NCBI GenBank assembly: GCA_031259205.1
Contig: JAIRLS010000008.1
Coordinates: 1 to 13,185 of the forward strand
DNA from: Bacteroidales bacterium
Lineage (GTDB): Bacteria; Bacteroidota; Bacteroidia; Bacteroidales; UBA4181
Length of the DNA: 13,185 bases
Direction of reading: 5' to 3'
The notes below the pieces were generated by a model, which saw only the letters and a program-made list of their open reading frames with translations, did not search any database and had not been told where the DNA came from. A program made the translations under genes and the position numbers. Below, piece after piece: positions 6,523 through 12,303 of the stretch. Position 1 is the stretch's first letter; the number at the start of each line of letters is the position of its first letter.

Positions 6523-7125
6523 ATGGCAAGATATACAGGCCCCAAAACTAAAATTGCAAGAAAATTCGGCGAAGCGATCTTCGGTCACGACAAGACATTT
6601 GACCGTAAGCCACATGCGCCGGGACAGCACGGTGGCTCCAAAGGTTTCAAGAAAACGTCGGAGTACGGTGTCCAATTGAAAGAAAAGCAAAAGGCAAAAT
6701 ACACTTATGGCGTATTAGAGCGCCAATTTTCCAATTTGTTTGACAAAGCCCACCGCAGCCACGGCGTTACAGGCGAAGTACTCCTTCAACTGCTCGAATC
6801 GCGGCTGGACAATGTAGTGTACCGCCTCGGCATAGCGCCTTCGCGTCCGGCAGCCCGTCAATTGGTAACCCACAACCATATCGTCGTCAACGGAGAAGTA
6901 GTCAATGTGCCGTCGTATCAAGTAAAAAGCGGCAATACGATAGGCGTCCGTGAACGTTCCAAGACACTGGAAGTCATCACCCAGTCGGTAAGCCGCCAAT
7001 CACGCTATTCATGGCTGGAATGGGACGCGCGCAACCTGACGGGAAAATTCCTCAATGTTCCCGACAGGACTGATATTCCCGAAAATATTAAGGAACAACT
7101 GATCGTAGAATTGTATTCAAAATAA
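6523..7125 (+). CDS. rpsD: 30S ribosomal protein S4
   Basis: S4 is a primary 16S rRNA-binding protein that nucleates assembly of the 30S body. It is also the translational repressor of this operon in E. coli. The 200-residue protein begins MARYTGPKTKIARKFGE and includes the PPGQHG-type motif as APGQHG (about 33-38). The S4 RNA-binding domain covers about 90-155, with SRLDNVVYRLGIAPSRPAARQLV and VVNGEVVNVPSY segments. It ends NIKEQLIVELYSK, typical for Bacteroidetes. The N-terminal zinc-binding cysteines of some S4 proteins are absent, so this is the cysteine-minus form. rpoA starts 6 nt downstream. Its presence makes feedback on the operon leader possible, but that is not shown by the sequence. 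Confidence 0.97.
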   Translation: MARYTGPKTKIARKFGEAIFGHDKTFDRKPHAPGQHGGSKGFKKTSEYGVQLKEKQKAKYTYGVLERQFSNLFDKAHRSHGVTGEVLLQLLESRLDNVVYRLGIAPSRPAARQLVTHNHIVVNGEVVNVPSYQVKSGNTIGVRERSKTLEVITQSVSRQSRYSWLEWDARNLTGKFLNVPDRTDIPENIKEQLIVELYSK

Positions 7126-7131
7126 ATAAAA

Positions 7132-8124
7132 ATGGCAATTATAACTTTTCAAAAACCCGACAAAGTGATCATGCTTGAAGCAGACAGCAAGCATGGCAAA
7201 TTTGAATTCAGACCGCTGGAGCCGAGCTACGGCATGACGGTGGGTAACGCATTACGCAGGATTTTATTGTCCTCTGTGGAAGGGTTTGCCATCACCAGAA
7301 TCAAGATAGACGGCGTAGAACACGAATTCTCCACCATCCCCGGTATAGTGGAAGATGTGACCGAAATGGTTCTCAATCTGAAACAGATTCGACTGAAACG
7401 GATAGACGAATCCGCCGAAAACGAAACCCTCCACGTGATGCTCAGTGGTCAGAGCGAATTTAAAGCCGGCGACCTCGACAAATTTCTCGTCGGGTTTCAG
7501 GTGTTGAATCCCGAACTGCTCATCTGCACAATGGAACCCAGTGTTAAATTACAGATGCGGATCGATATCGAAAAAGGACACGGATATGTATCCTCCGACG
7601 AAAACAGACCGGCAGACGCGGAAATCGGCCTGATAGCCATCGATTCCATCTTCACCCCCATCAAAAACGTCAAATATGCGATCGAAAACTATCGCGTAGA
7701 ACAAAAAACAGACTATGAAAAATTAGTGATCGAAATAGATACGGACGGTTCCATCTCGCCGAAAGACGCGCTCAAAGAAGCGGCGAAAATTCTCGTTCAC
7801 CATTTCATGCTGTTCTCCGACGAAAAAATCACCCTCGAAGTAGAAGAAAAGCAACCGACCGACGAATTTGATGAAGAAATCCTCAAAATGCGTTCTTTGC
7901 TGAAAACCAAATTGATAGACATGGATCTCTCCGTGCGGGCGCTCAACTGCTTAAAAGCGGCAGAAGTGGAAACATTGGGCGATCTGGTACGCTTCAGCAA
8001 GAACGATTTGCTGAAATTCCGCAATTTCGGGAAAAAATCACTGACCGAACTGGACGAACTGCTGGAAAGCATGGATCTCAATTTTGGCATGGATATTATC
8101 AAATATAAATTAGACAAAAAGTAA
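7132..8124 (+). CDS. rpoA: DNA-directed RNA polymerase subunit alpha
   Basis: The alpha subunit dimerises to start RNA polymerase assembly, and its C-terminal domain contacts upstream promoter DNA and activators. The 330-residue protein shows the N-terminal dimerisation domain (about 1-230) with GMTVGNALRRILLSSVEG near residues 35-52 and the EDVTEMVLNLKQ region that follows. A linker leads to the helix-hairpin-helix C-terminal domain (about 255-330), with VRALNCLKAAEVETLGDL and FRNFGKKSLTEL. Length is standard. It lies 6 nt after rpsD and 10 nt before rplQ, the usual arrangement, so RNA polymerase and ribosomal protein output are co-regulated. Confidence 0.98.
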   Translation: MAIITFQKPDKVIMLEADSKHGKFEFRPLEPSYGMTVGNALRRILLSSVEGFAITRIKIDGVEHEFSTIPGIVEDVTEMVLNLKQIRLKRIDESAENETLHVMLSGQSEFKAGDLDKFLVGFQVLNPELLICTMEPSVKLQMRIDIEKGHGYVSSDENRPADAEIGLIAIDSIFTPIKNVKYAIENYRVEQKTDYEKLVIEIDTDGSISPKDALKEAAKILVHHFMLFSDEKITLEVEEKQPTDEFDEEILKMRSLLKTKLIDMDLSVRALNCLKAAEVETLGDLVRFSKNDLLKFRNFGKKSLTELDELLESMDLNFGMDIIKYKLDKK

Positions 8125-8134
8125 GACCGACATC

Positions 8135-8743
8135 ATGAGACACGCAAAAAAAATAAATCACCTCGGACGTACGAATACGCATCGGCAAGCGTTACTGTCG
8201 AACATGGCCTCCTCGCTGATCAAACACAAACGTATCTCCACTACCTTAGCCAAAGCTAAAGCATTGCGGGTATACGTCGAACCCCTGATCACCAAAGCCA
8301 AAAACGACACCACCCATTCGCGCCGCACAGTTTTCAGTTATCTCCAGGATAAAGCCGCCGTAACAGAACTGTTCCGTGAAATATCATCCAGAATCATGGA
8401 CAGACCGGGCGGATACACCCGCATACTGAAAACAGGATTCCGGCAAGGTGATGCCGCCGAAACATGTATCATTGAATTAGTAGATTACAATGAAAACATG
8501 TTGACAAACAATGCCGAAAAAGCAAAATCAACCATTCGCCGGAGCCGTCGTGGGGGGAAGAAAACAACAGCGGCCATACACGCCGGGGGAGAAACCGTAA
8601 AACCGGTAGAAACCGAAGAAAAAACCGAGGTAGAAACGGAAATACAGGCAGAGGCTGAAGCCGGAATAACGGAAGAAACAGCGCAAACAAGCGAATCCGA
8701 ATCCGAATCCGAATCCGACAACGCGCCTGAAAAAGAAAACTGA
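8135..8743 (+). CDS. rplQ: 50S ribosomal protein L17 with acidic C-terminal tail
   Basis: L17 binds 23S rRNA near the peptide exit side of the large subunit. The core (about 1-118) carries the signature MRHAKKINHLGRTNTHRQAL and the later RRTVFSYLQDK and GGYTRILKTGFRQGDAAE motifs. At 202 residues it is far longer than the roughly 120-residue E. coli type. The extra C-terminal segment (about 120-202) begins basic (IRRSRRGGKK) and ends strongly acidic, finishing with consecutive Ser-Glu pairs. Extended tails on L17 occur in other Bacteroidetes, so this is lineage-typical rather than a fusion to a folded domain. Its function is not known to me. The tail is low-complexity and probably disordered. 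It is the last gene of the operon, followed directly by an intrinsic terminator. Confidence 0.97.
   Translation: MRHAKKINHLGRTNTHRQALLSNMASSLIKHKRISTTLAKAKALRVYVEPLITKAKNDTTHSRRTVFSYLQDKAAVTELFREISSRIMDRPGGYTRILKTGFRQGDAAETCIIELVDYNENMLTNNAEKAKSTIRRSRRGGKKTTAAIHAGGETVKPVETEEKTEVETEIQAEAEAGITEETAQTSESESESESDNAPEKEN
8693..8716 (+). repeat. Tandem hexanucleotide GAATCC x4 inside rplQ
   Basis: Four perfect head-to-tail copies of GAATCC run from 8693 to 8716 and encode Glu-Ser pairs of the acidic L17 tail. The unit length is a multiple of three, so copy-number change by slippage would lengthen or shorten the tail without a frameshift. Confidence 0.85.
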
Positions 8744-8760
8744 TTTGATTTACATTGGTC

Positions 8761-8805
8761 AAGAAGAGGCAGTCAAAGAATTTTTTGAGTGCCTCTTCTT
8801 TTTTA
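8761..8805 (+). terminator. Rho-independent terminator of the ribosomal operon
   Basis: AAGAAGAGGCA (8761-8771) pairs perfectly with TGCCTCTTCTT (8790-8800). After a single G.G mismatch the stem continues with TCAAA (8773-8777) and TTTGA (8784-8788) around a short loop. The 3' arm runs into a T-tract ending near 8804. This is a strong intrinsic terminator 17 nt after the rplQ stop. Confidence 0.92.
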
Positions 8806-8841
8806 TTCTCCGCCTGCCTGAAAAGGGGTTCTACAAGGTTG

Positions 8842-8881
8842 AAAAAAATGTTTCTTTGGGAAAATAACGTACCTTCCCAAA
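8842..8881 (-). terminator. Weak intrinsic terminator for the minus-strand unit
   Basis: TTTGGGAA (8855-8862) and TTCCCAAA (8874-8881) form a perfect 8-bp stem. Read on the minus strand it is followed, after about 6 nt, by a run of seven U (A7 at 8842-8848). The gap between stem and U-tract weakens the call. Position fits: it lies about 65 nt beyond the end of the minus-strand gene ending at 8947. Confidence 0.4.
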
Positions 8882-8946
8882 CTGCAAATACTCGCTCATG
8901 GGACGAATTGAAACTGTCTTTTTCTAGAAAGATTTTGTTGTATTAA

Positions 8947-9150
8947 TCAAATAAAAGTATGATAGATAAAAGTTCCAACAGAATCATCATTCAATTCTTT
9001 GCAAAGTTGCCCAAAATTACGAATTTCTTCGTTTTCAATAATTTCTTCCGGTTTAAGAAAATCATTATCCGAAAGCAAATTTTCCTCATTATATTGTCTG
9101 ACTTTGTCGAGGACGGCACTAATATCGTTTGACGAAATTACGATGTTCAT
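8947..9150 (-). CDS. Small hypothetical protein downstream of SDH protease
   Basis: A 67-residue acidic protein starting at the ATG at 9150, 11 nt after the stop of the SDH-class protease gene on the same strand, so probably co-transcribed. The sequence MNIVISSNDISAVLDKVRQY starts it, followed by an E/D-rich helical-looking middle (KPEEIIENEEIRNFG). No signal peptide, membrane helix or cysteine motif is visible, and I recognise no family. The AT-rich composition matches the protease gene, suggesting both came or evolved together. It may be a partner, substrate or adaptor of the protease, but nothing in the sequence proves this. Confidence 0.65.
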   Translation of the reverse strand: MNIVISSNDISAVLDKVRQYNEENLLSDNDFLKPEEIIENEEIRNFGQLCKELNDDSVGTFIYHTFI

Positions 9151-9161
9151 ACTTTTTTATA

Positions 9162-10337
9162 TTATTTTATTACTTTTAACTTTGTTTGTGCTTCCAAATT
9201 AAAACGAATTGGCGCTAAATCTGTTTGCGTTGAACAATTCGGACAAATAAAAACATCATCTCTTGGATAAGCGATAGCGCCTTTTTCAACAGGAAAATTT
9301 GGTTTCAAGTTCAATTGAATATTGAAATTGTTACTGCATTTCGGACACATAAAATTAGTGACAGCACATGATACTTCTTCTTTTACTTTCTTTTGAACGG
9401 GAATTACAGGTAGTGCAGCCTGACTGACGGATTGATATATTTGAGAATCAATTGTTTCAAAAATTTTGTATATACCTGTCATATCAAAGGTCATTCTCAA
9501 AAGAGTATAATATCTATCTATTGCTTCCGCCAATTTGGGATTCTTTGAATAATTAGTAATCAACAATTTCATTTGCTCGAGATCTGCAATTCTAATAGAA
9601 CGACCATGTGTTAGCCAGTCAGAATGTTTACATAATTTATCGGCAATCTCTTTTGCTCGTTTTTGTTTATAATCATCAGTAACTTCTTGCCCGGAAGTAG
9701 CACGAAAATCCCAATATTTGAACTTGTATGTTTTCAGCCAATTTGTAACAAGAGTACGCGAAAAATTTTGAGCATTTTCACATCGTTGTATTTCTCCGGG
9801 CGAAATATTTTGTAAGATTGGAATGTATGCCGGATTTAGTTTGCCTGTAGTAAGTACCTCTTCTTTTATTTTAGATAGTCCATCAAGAAAGGCGTCTGCT
9901 GAAAAATATTTACCATTCATCATCATTTGTGCATCAATTGGTCCAAGTGAAGAATTTGTTCCCATCAAAATTTCATCACCTGCCATTGTAAAAATAGTTC
10001 CCGCACTTTTTGCTGAACCGGGAATAATTACACCCAATTTTGTAAATTTCGTTCTGATGGAATCTATCATATCTTCAACGGATTCGGCCGAACCGCCAGG
10101 CGTTTCCAAGATTACGTCAATATCATCTGTCTTAATAAAGGATAATTGGTCTCTAAAAGGCATTAAATCAGAATACCCAATAGAAATTGGTGCACTTCCT
10201 TTATTGTAATCGCTTGCATATACCAAAATATCACGCTTGCGAATGTTGGTAATCTCTTTCAGCCACTTTTTTCGCTCAATGGTAAATTCTTCAAATGAGA
10301 AATGGCGACTCATATATTCTGAAAAATACCCCATCAT
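9162..10337 (-). CDS. SDH/ClpP-class serine protease with C-terminal zinc ribbon
   Basis: A 391-residue protein (from the ATG at 10337) of the ClpP/crotonase-fold serine protease group, closest in pattern to the SDH (serine dehydrogenase proteinase) family, which relates to SppA. ILETPGGSAESVEDM (77-90) forms the oxyanion-type loop. The nucleophile is S111 in AKSAGT, followed by DEILMGTNSSLGPID with D135. H244 in LTHGRS would complete a Ser-Asp-His set. After a linker, a zinc ribbon with CPKC (331-334) and CPNC (365-368) closes the protein, possibly for substrate or nucleic-acid contact. No signal peptide or clear membrane helix is seen, unlike SppA, so a cytosolic location is likely. The frame also opens with GTG at 10352. 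I prefer the ATG. The gene is visibly more AT-rich than the ribosomal operon, a hint of transfer. Confidence 0.88.
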   Translation of the reverse strand: MMGYFSEYMSRHFSFEEFTIERKKWLKEITNIRKRDILVYASDYNKGSAPISIGYSDLMPFRDQLSFIKTDDIDVILETPGGSAESVEDMIDSIRTKFTKLGVIIPGSAKSAGTIFTMAGDEILMGTNSSLGPIDAQMMMNGKYFSADAFLDGLSKIKEEVLTTGKLNPAYIPILQNISPGEIQRCENAQNFSRTLVTNWLKTYKFKYWDFRATSGQEVTDDYKQKRAKEIADKLCKHSDWLTHGRSIRIADLEQMKLLITNYSKNPKLAEAIDRYYTLLRMTFDMTGIYKIFETIDSQIYQSVSQAALPVIPVQKKVKEEVSCAVTNFMCPKCSNNFNIQLNLKPNFPVEKGAIAYPRDDVFICPNCSTQTDLAPIRFNLEAQTKLKVIK

Positions 10338-10398
10338 ATCTTTTAATATCACACCCTACTCTTATGGCTTCGTAGGCATTGCCTTAATAAATCGACTG

Positions 10399-10406
10399 CA
10401 AAGATA
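10399..10406 (-). promoter_or_regulatory. -7 box for the minus-strand protease unit
   Basis: Read on the minus strand this is TATCTTTG, an exact TAnnTTTG -7 box, about 60 nt before the protease ATG. No good TTTG is found at the expected -33 distance (the sequence there reads GTGT), so the promoter is incomplete. The predicted start near 10393 would give a short leader covering both candidate start codons. Confidence 0.45.
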
Positions 10407-10658
10407 GCATTAAATTATCAAATTACACACAGACGAATAAAAATGTCTTGCGAAATTTATAGAAGAAAAGTACATGAAAAACTTCGGTTTTCCAAGCGCA
10501 TGAAATGAAAAAACGATTTTTTTTACAGAGGAAAAATTTTCCGGAAACCGTAAAACAAATGTTGCAGCAACCCGTAAAATTATGGAAACAATAACGACTC
10601 ATCCTGTTTAATAAAATAAAAATAACAAAACTCGTTTTGATTTTTTCTCACCGGTAAC

Positions 10659-10684
10659 CTGACAGGCGGCGAAACTTCTGTCAG
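10659..10684. repeat. Inverted repeat CTGACAG / CTGTCAG
   Basis: CTGACAG (10659-10665) and CTGTCAG (10678-10684) are perfect complements around a 12-nt GC-richer spacer. With one bulge the stem extends by three more pairs (AAC 10656-10658 with GTT 10686-10688). No T-tract follows on either strand. It could be a protein-binding site or an RNA hairpin. Confidence 0.5.
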
Positions 10685-10720
10685 TGTTGAAATTGAAAGA
10701 ACTTTCAATAAATTGACACT
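10683..10720. promoter_or_regulatory. Nested dyad upstream of the TerB-like promoter
   Basis: ATTGAAAG (10692-10699), AA, CTTTCAAT (10702-10709) is a perfect 8-bp palindrome with a 2-nt centre. It is enclosed by AGTGT (10683-10687) and ACACT (10716-10720), nearly concentric with it. It ends 4 bp before the TTTG of the promoter candidate at 10724, a position suited to an activator or repressor site. Confidence 0.4.
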
Positions 10721-10723
10721 CTA

Positions 10724-10758
10724 TTTGCATTGTGGTATGAAAATATTTCTTACTTTTG
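10724..10758 (+). promoter_or_regulatory. Promoter candidate for the TerB-PrsW-TerB/YqhA cluster
   Basis: TTTG at 10724-10727 and TACTTTTG at 10751-10758, the latter an exact TAnnTTTG -7 box. The 23-bp spacer is slightly long. Transcription from near 10765 would give a leader of about 90 nt before the ATG at 10855. Confidence 0.4.
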
Positions 10759-10854
10759 TCCTCACAAGTCAGATGTACAATAATGATCTTTTCCATATTG
10801 TCCTGATCTTAAATAAATGATTTTATCCGATTTTAATTTTTTAATTTTATAAAC

Positions 10855-11229
10855 ATGAGTACTTTAAATGAATTGAAAAAGTCCATCCTTGCAGATGGCG
10901 TAATTGACGAAGCCGAAGTAAAGCAGCTTCGCGAAGTGTTGTATGCCGACGGCGTAATTGACAAGGAAGAAGCCGAATTTCTCTTCGACCTGAACAATGC
11001 CGTTTCGGGTAAGAACAACCACCCAAGTTGGCAAACCCTTTTCACGGAAGCCATCACAAGTTTCCTGCTGGACGACGAACAGTCCCCCGGCGAAATTGAC
11101 GAGGCGGAAGCCCAGTGGCTTTTGGAGCAAATTCAGGGCGACGGACAATTAGACGAAACGGAAAAAGCCTTGCTGAACAATCTGAAAACGAAAGCCAAAA
11201 AGTTTCCGTCCGTTTTGGATTTGAAATAA
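10855..11229 (+). CDS. Small acidic TerB-like protein
   Basis: A 124-residue, strongly acidic, helical-looking soluble protein. It contains four copies of an xGx(I/L)DxxE unit: D14-G-V-I-D18..E21, D32-G-V-I-D36..E39, G79-E-I-D82..E85 and D96-G-Q-L-D100..E103. This pattern (ADGxID..E opening a helix) is characteristic of TerB and related acidic helical domains thought to bind metal and act in membrane-linked stress responses. The family assignment is by eye and should be treated as TerB-like, not TerB proper. No signal peptide or membrane segment is present, so it is probably cytosolic. PrsW starts 4 nt after its stop, indicating an operon. It is a full-length paralogue of the first 124 residues of the third gene in the cluster and keeps the acidic residues that the fused copy has lost. 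Confidence 0.88.
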   Translation: MSTLNELKKSILADGVIDEAEVKQLREVLYADGVIDKEEAEFLFDLNNAVSGKNNHPSWQTLFTEAITSFLLDDEQSPGEIDEAEAQWLLEQIQGDGQLDETEKALLNNLKTKAKKFPSVLDLK

Positions 11230-11233
11230 CCGA

Positions 11234-12280
11234 ATGATGTACTGTATTTTTAGAAATAACCAATCGTTTGGCCCTTACTCCATTGATGTGATAGCAACCT
11301 ATGTGGAAGAAGGGAAAATTCTGGCTTTCGATAAGGCGTATCAGGCTTCTCATCCGCAAGATATCCGAACGGTTGGCTATTTTCTGAAAATCAACGGAAA
11401 GAAAGTAAAAATCAAGCACAAAGGCTCCGTCGTTCAGCAGTTGAAAGACATCGGGCGCGAGTTGATTATTCCGAAAACCGTCTTTTCCCGGAAAGAAATC
11501 ATGAAGGACAGCCGGCTACTGTGGCTGGCGTTGCTGGGGCTTTCGCCCGCTTTTCTGATTAGTCTTTTTTCGGCAACTCCCGTTATCACCTTTTACGTGA
11601 TTTCACTGTATTTTTCCATCATTTGGGGGCTGTTCTTTTTTTACTTTTTCAAAACGCCGCAAATCAATATCAAAACAACGATAGTCCTGTTTTTTGTCCT
11701 TCAGGCGTTTGTGTTTATTGTGTGGGATGTTTTGCATTTACCGAAGTGGCCGGGCATTAGCTTGCTGTACAGTTTTACGGAAAGCAGTTCTTTCCTGCTC
11801 CGGCTAATCGGATTTATTTTCGGGGTGGGCTTGCTTGAGGAAGCGGCTAAAGTGGCTCCCTTGCTGCTGATTGTTTACCGCGCCAAAGAGCCGTATGTGC
11901 CGCAATCGCTGGTTTTTTACGGTTTGATGTCGGGCATTGCTTTCGGCGTGTTTGAAGGTGTTCAGTACCAAATGACAGTGAACACACAGTTGGACTACGC
12001 CAACGCCTTTTTTATGAACGTGGCGAGGCTTACCAGCCTGCCGTTTCTGCATGCTATCTGGGCGGGAATGGCAGGGTATTTCATTGCGTTCGCCAACCTG
12101 TACCCGAAGTACCGGCTGTCGCTGTATCTTTTGGCAGTGGCTATTCCCGCCGTTATCCACGGGCTGTACGATACGCTGGGCTGGAATATTTTAGGCCTGC
12201 TGCTTACGCTGATGAGCGTCATTCTGCTGATGGCTTACCTGAAACAAAGCGTCAACTACCAATCCAAGCTATCTAAGTGA
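11234..12280 (+). CDS. PrsW-family intramembrane protease with GYF-like N-terminus
   Basis: A 348-residue polytopic membrane protein. Residues about 1-65 resemble a GYF_2-type domain (FRNNQSFGPYSID, then EEGKI), a small module usually binding proline-rich or other partner peptides, here on the cytoplasmic side by inference. From about residue 94 several membrane helices follow, with the PrsW motifs: E202-E203-A-A-K206, YGLMSGIAFGVFE (229-241), H273 in LHAIWAG, and H309 in IHGLYD. These match the glutamate/histidine active-site set of PrsW-type intramembrane metalloproteases. In Bacillus, PrsW makes the site-1 cut of the anti-sigma factor RsiW. No sigma or anti-sigma gene is visible here, so the substrate is unknown. 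The gene starts 4 nt after the TerB-like stop and ends 23 nt before the TerB/YqhA fusion, making the neighbours prime candidates as regulators or substrates. Confidence 0.92.
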   Translation: MMYCIFRNNQSFGPYSIDVIATYVEEGKILAFDKAYQASHPQDIRTVGYFLKINGKKVKIKHKGSVVQQLKDIGRELIIPKTVFSRKEIMKDSRLLWLALLGLSPAFLISLFSATPVITFYVISLYFSIIWGLFFFYFFKTPQINIKTTIVLFFVLQAFVFIVWDVLHLPKWPGISLLYSFTESSSFLLRLIGFIFGVGLLEEAAKVAPLLLIVYRAKEPYVPQSLVFYGLMSGIAFGVFEGVQYQMTVNTQLDYANAFFMNVARLTSLPFLHAIWAGMAGYFIAFANLYPKYRLSLYLLAVAIPAVIHGLYDTLGWNILGLLLTLMSVILLMAYLKQSVNYQSKLSK

Positions 12281-12303
12281 GAAACAACATTAATATCTTA
12301 AAG

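Larger units (their letters stand above)
10353..10854. other. Divergent AT-rich intergenic region rich in dyads
   Basis: About 500 bp separate the divergent protease and TerB-like genes. They contain promoter matches facing both ways, an AAAAC-TTCG-GTTTT hairpin (10478-10491), a GGAAAA-A-TTTTCC dyad, and two larger inverted repeats (10659-10684 and 10692-10709). A 62-codon minus-strand frame (10608-10796) lies across the repeats. I do not call it a gene. Confidence 0.55.

Noticed and set aside
8755..8946. 63-codon plus-strand frame after rplQ
   Set aside because: It starts at a TTG just before the terminator stem and is translated through the terminator hairpin. No protein-like features.
8947..10352. 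Toxin-antitoxin pair interpretation of the protease and small ORF
   Set aside because: The large protein is a clear SDH-class protease and the small protein follows it and lacks recognisable antitoxin motifs. Nothing specific supports a toxin-antitoxin call.
10478..10491. AAAAC-TTCG-GTTTT hairpin
   Set aside because: UUCG-loop hairpin with a weak stem and no T-tract. No gene end nearby needs it, so a terminator call is not supported.
10608..10796. 62-codon minus-strand frame between the protease and TerB-like genes
   Set aside because: It has an AGGA-like sequence upstream of the ATG, but it spans both inverted repeats, matches no family I know, and lies in an AT-rich regulatory-looking region. 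Evidence is too thin for a gene call.
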